From JBIOHJ01 sp044448905 (GTDB lineage Bacteria; Bacteroidota; Bacteroidia; AKYH767-A; OLB10): a stretch of 9,355 nucleotides of DNA. This document shows positions 6,668 to 9,355 of the stretch, one piece after another; position 1 is the stretch's first letter, and each line of letters starts with the position of its first letter. The position numbers and the translations under genes are program-made. Where the stretch lies: contig JBIOHJ010000126.1 of NCBI GenBank assembly GCA_044448905.1, forward strand, positions 1 through 9,355, in the 5' to 3' direction. The notes beneath the pieces were generated by a model. That model worked only from the letters and a program-made list of their open reading frames with translations. It did no database searches and was not told where the DNA came from.

Positions 6668-8071
6668 ATGAAAACCACTTTCACAGCAATTATTCTTTCC
6701 TTGTTCTTTTTAAGAACAGTTGGACAAGGTTCCGAAACAGATAGCTTAAAACAACGTCTCACGGTTACCAAAGAAGACACCGTTCGCGTTCAGATATTAA
6801 ACCGGTTAAGCAAGCTTTATCGCAATACAAAGCTTGATACATCACTGCTTTTTGCAAAGCAGGGTTTACAGCTTGCGCGCAATGCCGGGTTTACCCGTGG
6901 TGAAGCGGAATGTATGAACTCCATTGGAAATGTTTTTTTGATAAACGGAAACTACCCGAATGCCCTTGAAACGTATTTAAAGATGTTGAAGATTTATGAG
7001 AAGCTGAATAATCAAAAAGGCATCGGGGTAAGCATGGCAAACGTTGCATTGATTTATGTAGAGCAGGGCGATTACCGCCAGGCTCTTTCCTATTATTTTA
7101 AATCAAAAGAAATATTTGATACTGCAAAAACAGATCCGCGTCTGATTGTAAATCTCCTGAATATTGGCGATACGTACGAAAAGCTCAACCTGCTTGATTC
7201 GGCATTGCAGTTTACACAACAGGGTTACGAACTTGCCGTCCGGACTTCCGACAAGGAATACATTGGCATGGCGCTTAATAATCTTGGAAACATTCATGCA
7301 AAAATGGAGCACATGAGTCTTGCGATGGAATATTACCGGCTGAGTATTCCGTACTCACTTGCCATTGACGATAAATATGTTTTTGGTGAGACTTACCTTG
7401 CCATGGCAAAGCTGTTTAAACAAACCTCTCAAACCGATTCAAGCTATTATTATGCAAAGCGCGCATTGGAAATGGGAAAATCCATTTCAGGTCATAAGTT
7501 TATAATGAACGCTGCCCAATTCCTGGCAGAGAATTACGAAAAGCAACACCGTATTGACAGCGCTTATTATTATTCAAAAATTGCCGGTGCAAGCCGCGAC
7601 AGCCTTTTCAGCGAAGAAAAAATAAAACAGGTGCAGGCGCTGAATTTCAGTGAGCGGCTGAGGCAAATGGAAATAGCAGAGGCAAAAGCGGATGCGGAAA
7701 GAAAAATGGCCGAGGCAAAAGCCCTTGCAGAAAAAGCACGGAAGAACAATCTTCAGCTTATGGGCATTTCGGTATTCATTGTTGTGTTTTTCCTCTTCAT
7801 TATTTTGTTGAGCCGTAAAAAAACAAAGTCACGCTTTGTTGAATTTATGGGCCTGCTCGGTTTGCTGCTGCTGTTCGAATTCATCTCCCTGTTTATTCAT
7901 CCCTATGTTGGTGTCCTCACTCATCACTCACCCGTTCTCATGCTGCTTATACTTGTATGTGTAGCTTCAGTGCTTGTACCCACACATCATTACTTAGTTA
8001 AAATGGTAAAGCAAAAGTTGGCGCATAAAATAATTTTACTGCCCGATGCCGCGGCAGTTCAAACAGAATGA
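6668..8071 (+). CDS. Exported TPR protein with coiled coil and three C-terminal membrane helices
   Basis: This 467-residue protein begins with a signal peptide or anchor (1-20, ending TVGQ). Tetratricopeptide repeats fill about 38-310, with clear units near 77-112, 117-152, 157-192, 197-232 and 237-271 (for example MNSIGNVFLINGNYPNALET). A Lys/Ala/Glu-rich coiled coil follows (about 314-362), then membrane helices at about 363-382, 392-410 and 421-440. In Bacteroidota this TPR-coiled-coil-TM layout usually precedes a histidine kinase, adenylate cyclase or LuxR-type output domain. Here the protein instead ends with a short membrane module and a 25-residue basic tail, so it has no visible enzymatic output. 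Histidines cluster at helix edges (His411, His419-420, His440-441). The TPR region should be periplasmic and bind a peptide or protein partner; a sensor or scaffold role is inferred. From memory, similar C-terminal modules occur in other Bacteroidota TPR proteins. Confidence 0.85.
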   Translation: MKTTFTAIILSLFFLRTVGQGSETDSLKQRLTVTKEDTVRVQILNRLSKLYRNTKLDTSLLFAKQGLQLARNAGFTRGEAECMNSIGNVFLINGNYPNALETYLKMLKIYEKLNNQKGIGVSMANVALIYVEQGDYRQALSYYFKSKEIFDTAKTDPRLIVNLLNIGDTYEKLNLLDSALQFTQQGYELAVRTSDKEYIGMALNNLGNIHAKMEHMSLAMEYYRLSIPYSLAIDDKYVFGETYLAMAKLFKQTSQTDSSYYYAKRALEMGKSISGHKFIMNAAQFLAENYEKQHRIDSAYYYSKIAGASRDSLFSEEKIKQVQALNFSERLRQMEIAEAKADAERKMAEAKALAEKARKNNLQLMGISVFIVVFFLFIILLSRKKTKSRFVEFMGLLGLLLLFEFISLFIHPYVGVLTHHSPVLMLLILVCVASVLVPTHHYLVKMVKQKLAHKIILLPDAAAVQTE

Positions 8072-8103
8072 AAATGATTTTTATTTCCTGACAACAGTTT
8101 CGC

Positions 8104-8126
8104 TCCCTATGCATCGGGACTGCAGT
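8104..8126. repeat. Two adjacent palindromes in the convergent spacer
   Basis: TCCCTATGCATCGGGA (8104-8119) is palindromic except for one pair (T8108 against C8115), and it abuts the perfect palindrome ACTGCAGT (8119-8126). The spacer 8072-8232 lies between convergent genes, where a two-way terminator would be expected. However, the following bases are A-rich on the plus strand (AATAAAAAAAATT) and no U-tract follows the stem in either direction. It could be a weak transcription end, or a fragment of a dispersed intergenic repeat. Confidence 0.4.
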
Positions 8127-8193
8127 GGAATAAAAAAAATTAAAGAAGATAACAATAACCTAATATTAAAGTCGCCTCAAATAAGTCAGTGAT

Positions 8194-8243
8194 TGTCTAA
8201 TCTGGGAGACAGGCTCGTCACACTCACATGGGTTAATCTAACC
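8194..8243. repeat. Small inverted repeats next to the glycosyltransferase stop
   Basis: TGTCT (8194-8198) and AGACA (8207-8211) could pair around an eight-base loop, and GGTTA (8231-8235) with TAACC (8239-8243) around a three-base loop that overlaps the gene's stop codon. Both stems are five bases with no U-tract, so a terminator role on the minus strand is only a possibility. Confidence 0.2.
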
Positions 8244-9355
8244 TGTACAGCAAAACTCCGTTATATTGTACAATCATCGATATAAACAATAGAAAAACTG
8301 CCATGGCGTTTATATATTTTATTTTTGAAACCGTGTTCCATGACAGCAGGATAAAAATAATAATAAAGATATAAAAGTCGAGCGTATAACGGGCCGCAAA
8401 TTGCGCCCAGCCTGTTCCCATAATCAGAAGTATAACCAGTGCAATAACCGCAAAGACAAAGGCGCTCATAGTCATCAGAAAATGTACCTGGCGGCTTATT
8501 GAAGTTTGCTCTGTCACAAAAAATCTTCTGACCCAAATATATGCTGCCGGCAATGCCAGCAAAAAAACAGGCGAAGCCCAAAGAAAACCAAAGCCGACCG
8601 GGTCGTATACTATAAAAGGCCAGCCAAGGCGAAGATGCGGAGCAAGAAAAAATTCTACATGCAAATTATGAAGCAGGTAATGCATGGAAAAATAACCATA
8701 GGTTTTATAAGTTTCATAAAAATAAGATGACATCAGGTGGTACTTTATTCCATTATCCAGCATATTGCCGAAGCGCGCATAATTGTACCACAAGTTTGCG
8801 ATTGAAAAAAGGATAAACGGAATGCTGAATAGCAGGATTGATTTTAATTTATCCCTTTTATTATTCAGTGAAAGAAATAACGGTATAATAAACAGTGCCG
8901 AAAATAACAGGTTATTGCGGGTATATACAGCTAATGAAAAGAAAACACCTGCTATACAAATATGAGCACGATTCAGTATGAGTAAAATAGAGGCTAATAA
9001 GAAAGTCTGAGCCATGATTTGTGAAATAAACCAAACTTCGCCTGAAATACTCATATAGAAATGAACCGTTCCAAGCCCCCAGAATATTGCGGTAAAGTAT
9101 TTTACAGGATTTGGAAGATTTAAACTCAACCGTGTATTGAGGCTTTCTGCAATATTTATTATAAGCCACACATTACATGCACCGAATGAAGCGCAAATGA
9201 GAGCACCGGGAAGATCGACACCAAACAAAGCCACGAGGGGCATATATACCAATACAGGTACAGGGGGCCAATATATGTAGTATTTGTTATGGTAAAAGGC
9301 TAAATCGAGCGAGGTACCCCGTGGTTCCAAATATAAATGCCCTTGTAAAAAAGCC
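8233..9355 (-). CDS. GT-C / family 39-like membrane glycosyltransferase, 5' part outside window
   Basis: Reading leftward, the frame is open from the window edge to TAA at 8233-8235, giving the C-terminal 373 residues. The visible part begins AFLQGHLYLEPRGTSLDLAF, followed by a NKYYIYWPPVPVLVYMPLV segment. This pattern (GxLYL...DLA...Y(Y)xYWPPxP) is typical of polytopic transferases of the dolichyl- or undecaprenyl-phosphate-sugar-using type, and GEVWFISQIMAQTFLLASIL also fits. Some nine to ten hydrophobic helices follow, with a larger loop around GYFSMHYLLHNLHVEFFLAP. The catalytic acidic residue of the first periplasmic loop would lie in the missing N-terminus. A TTG codon at 9330 is not the real start, because conserved sequence continues upstream of it. 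The likely role is transfer of a lipid-linked sugar on the periplasmic side of the inner membrane; donor and acceptor are unknown. It converges on the TPR gene and shows no functional link to it. Confidence 0.75.
   Translation of the reverse strand, partial: AFLQGHLYLEPRGTSLDLAFYHNKYYIYWPPVPVLVYMPLVALFGVDLPGALICASFGACNVWLIINIAESLNTRLSLNLPNPVKYFTAIFWGLGTVHFYMSISGEVWFISQIMAQTFLLASILLILNRAHICIAGVFFSLAVYTRNNLLFSALFIIPLFLSLNNKRDKLKSILLFSIPFILFSIANLWYNYARFGNMLDNGIKYHLMSSYFYETYKTYGYFSMHYLLHNLHVEFFLAPHLRLGWPFIVYDPVGFGFLWASPVFLLALPAAYIWVRRFFVTEQTSISRQVHFLMTMSAFVFAVIALVILLIMGTGWAQFAARYTLDFYIFIIIFILLSWNTVSKIKYINAMAVFLLFISMIVQYNGVLLYRLD

Noticed and set aside
8068..8091. Seven-codon ORF overlapping the TPR stop
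   Set aside because: It is too short, has no recognisable content and nothing follows it; the ATGA overlap is likely chance.
8072..8232. Rho-independent terminator between the convergent genes
   Set aside because: The palindromes have short stems and no U-tract follows in either direction; the A-run lies on the wrong side for the plus strand and precedes the stem on the minus strand.

Overview
The window looks like chromosomal DNA of a Bacteroidota bacterium, probably an environmental lineage. This rests on the exported protein types (a TonB-dependent receptor with an N-terminal carboxypeptidase-like domain, a large secreted PIG-L deacetylase, a TPR protein with a membrane tail), on signal peptides ending in SQ/AQ-type sites, on AT-rich spacers without clear Shine-Dalgarno sequences, and on promoter elements of the Bacteroidota TAnnTTTG type. 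I see no rRNA, tRNA, CRISPR array, insertion sequence or integrase.

Positions 1-5008 (minus strand) hold a probable three-gene operon for the cell envelope, read right to left: a small exported carboxypeptidase-like-domain protein, an 843-residue TonB-dependent receptor starting at GTG, and a secreted PIG-L/LmbE-type deacetylase that runs off the left edge (584 residues visible). Gaps are 60 and 11 bases. A good -7 element (TATCTTTG, 5023-5030) lies just ahead of the first gene. The set is best read as uptake or remodelling of an acetylated or N-acetylated envelope or environmental compound; the substrate is unknown.

Positions 5140-8071 (plus strand) start divergently and hold: an MGMT/alkyltransferase-like protein with Trp in place of the catalytic Cys (PWWR); a 240-base interval with what may be a decayed small gene; an overlapping pair made of a holin-like two-helix membrane protein and a coiled-coil partner; and a TPR protein with signal peptide, coiled coil and three C-terminal membrane helices. 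These need not form one operon.

Positions 8233-9355 (minus strand, convergent with the TPR gene) hold the C-terminal 373 residues of a polytopic GT-C / family 39-like glycosyltransferase, cut by the right edge. The 161-base convergent spacer carries two adjacent palindromes but no canonical terminator.

I do not find a clearly new system. The envelope operon, the holin-like/coiled-coil pair and the TPR-3TM protein are the parts of least known function.
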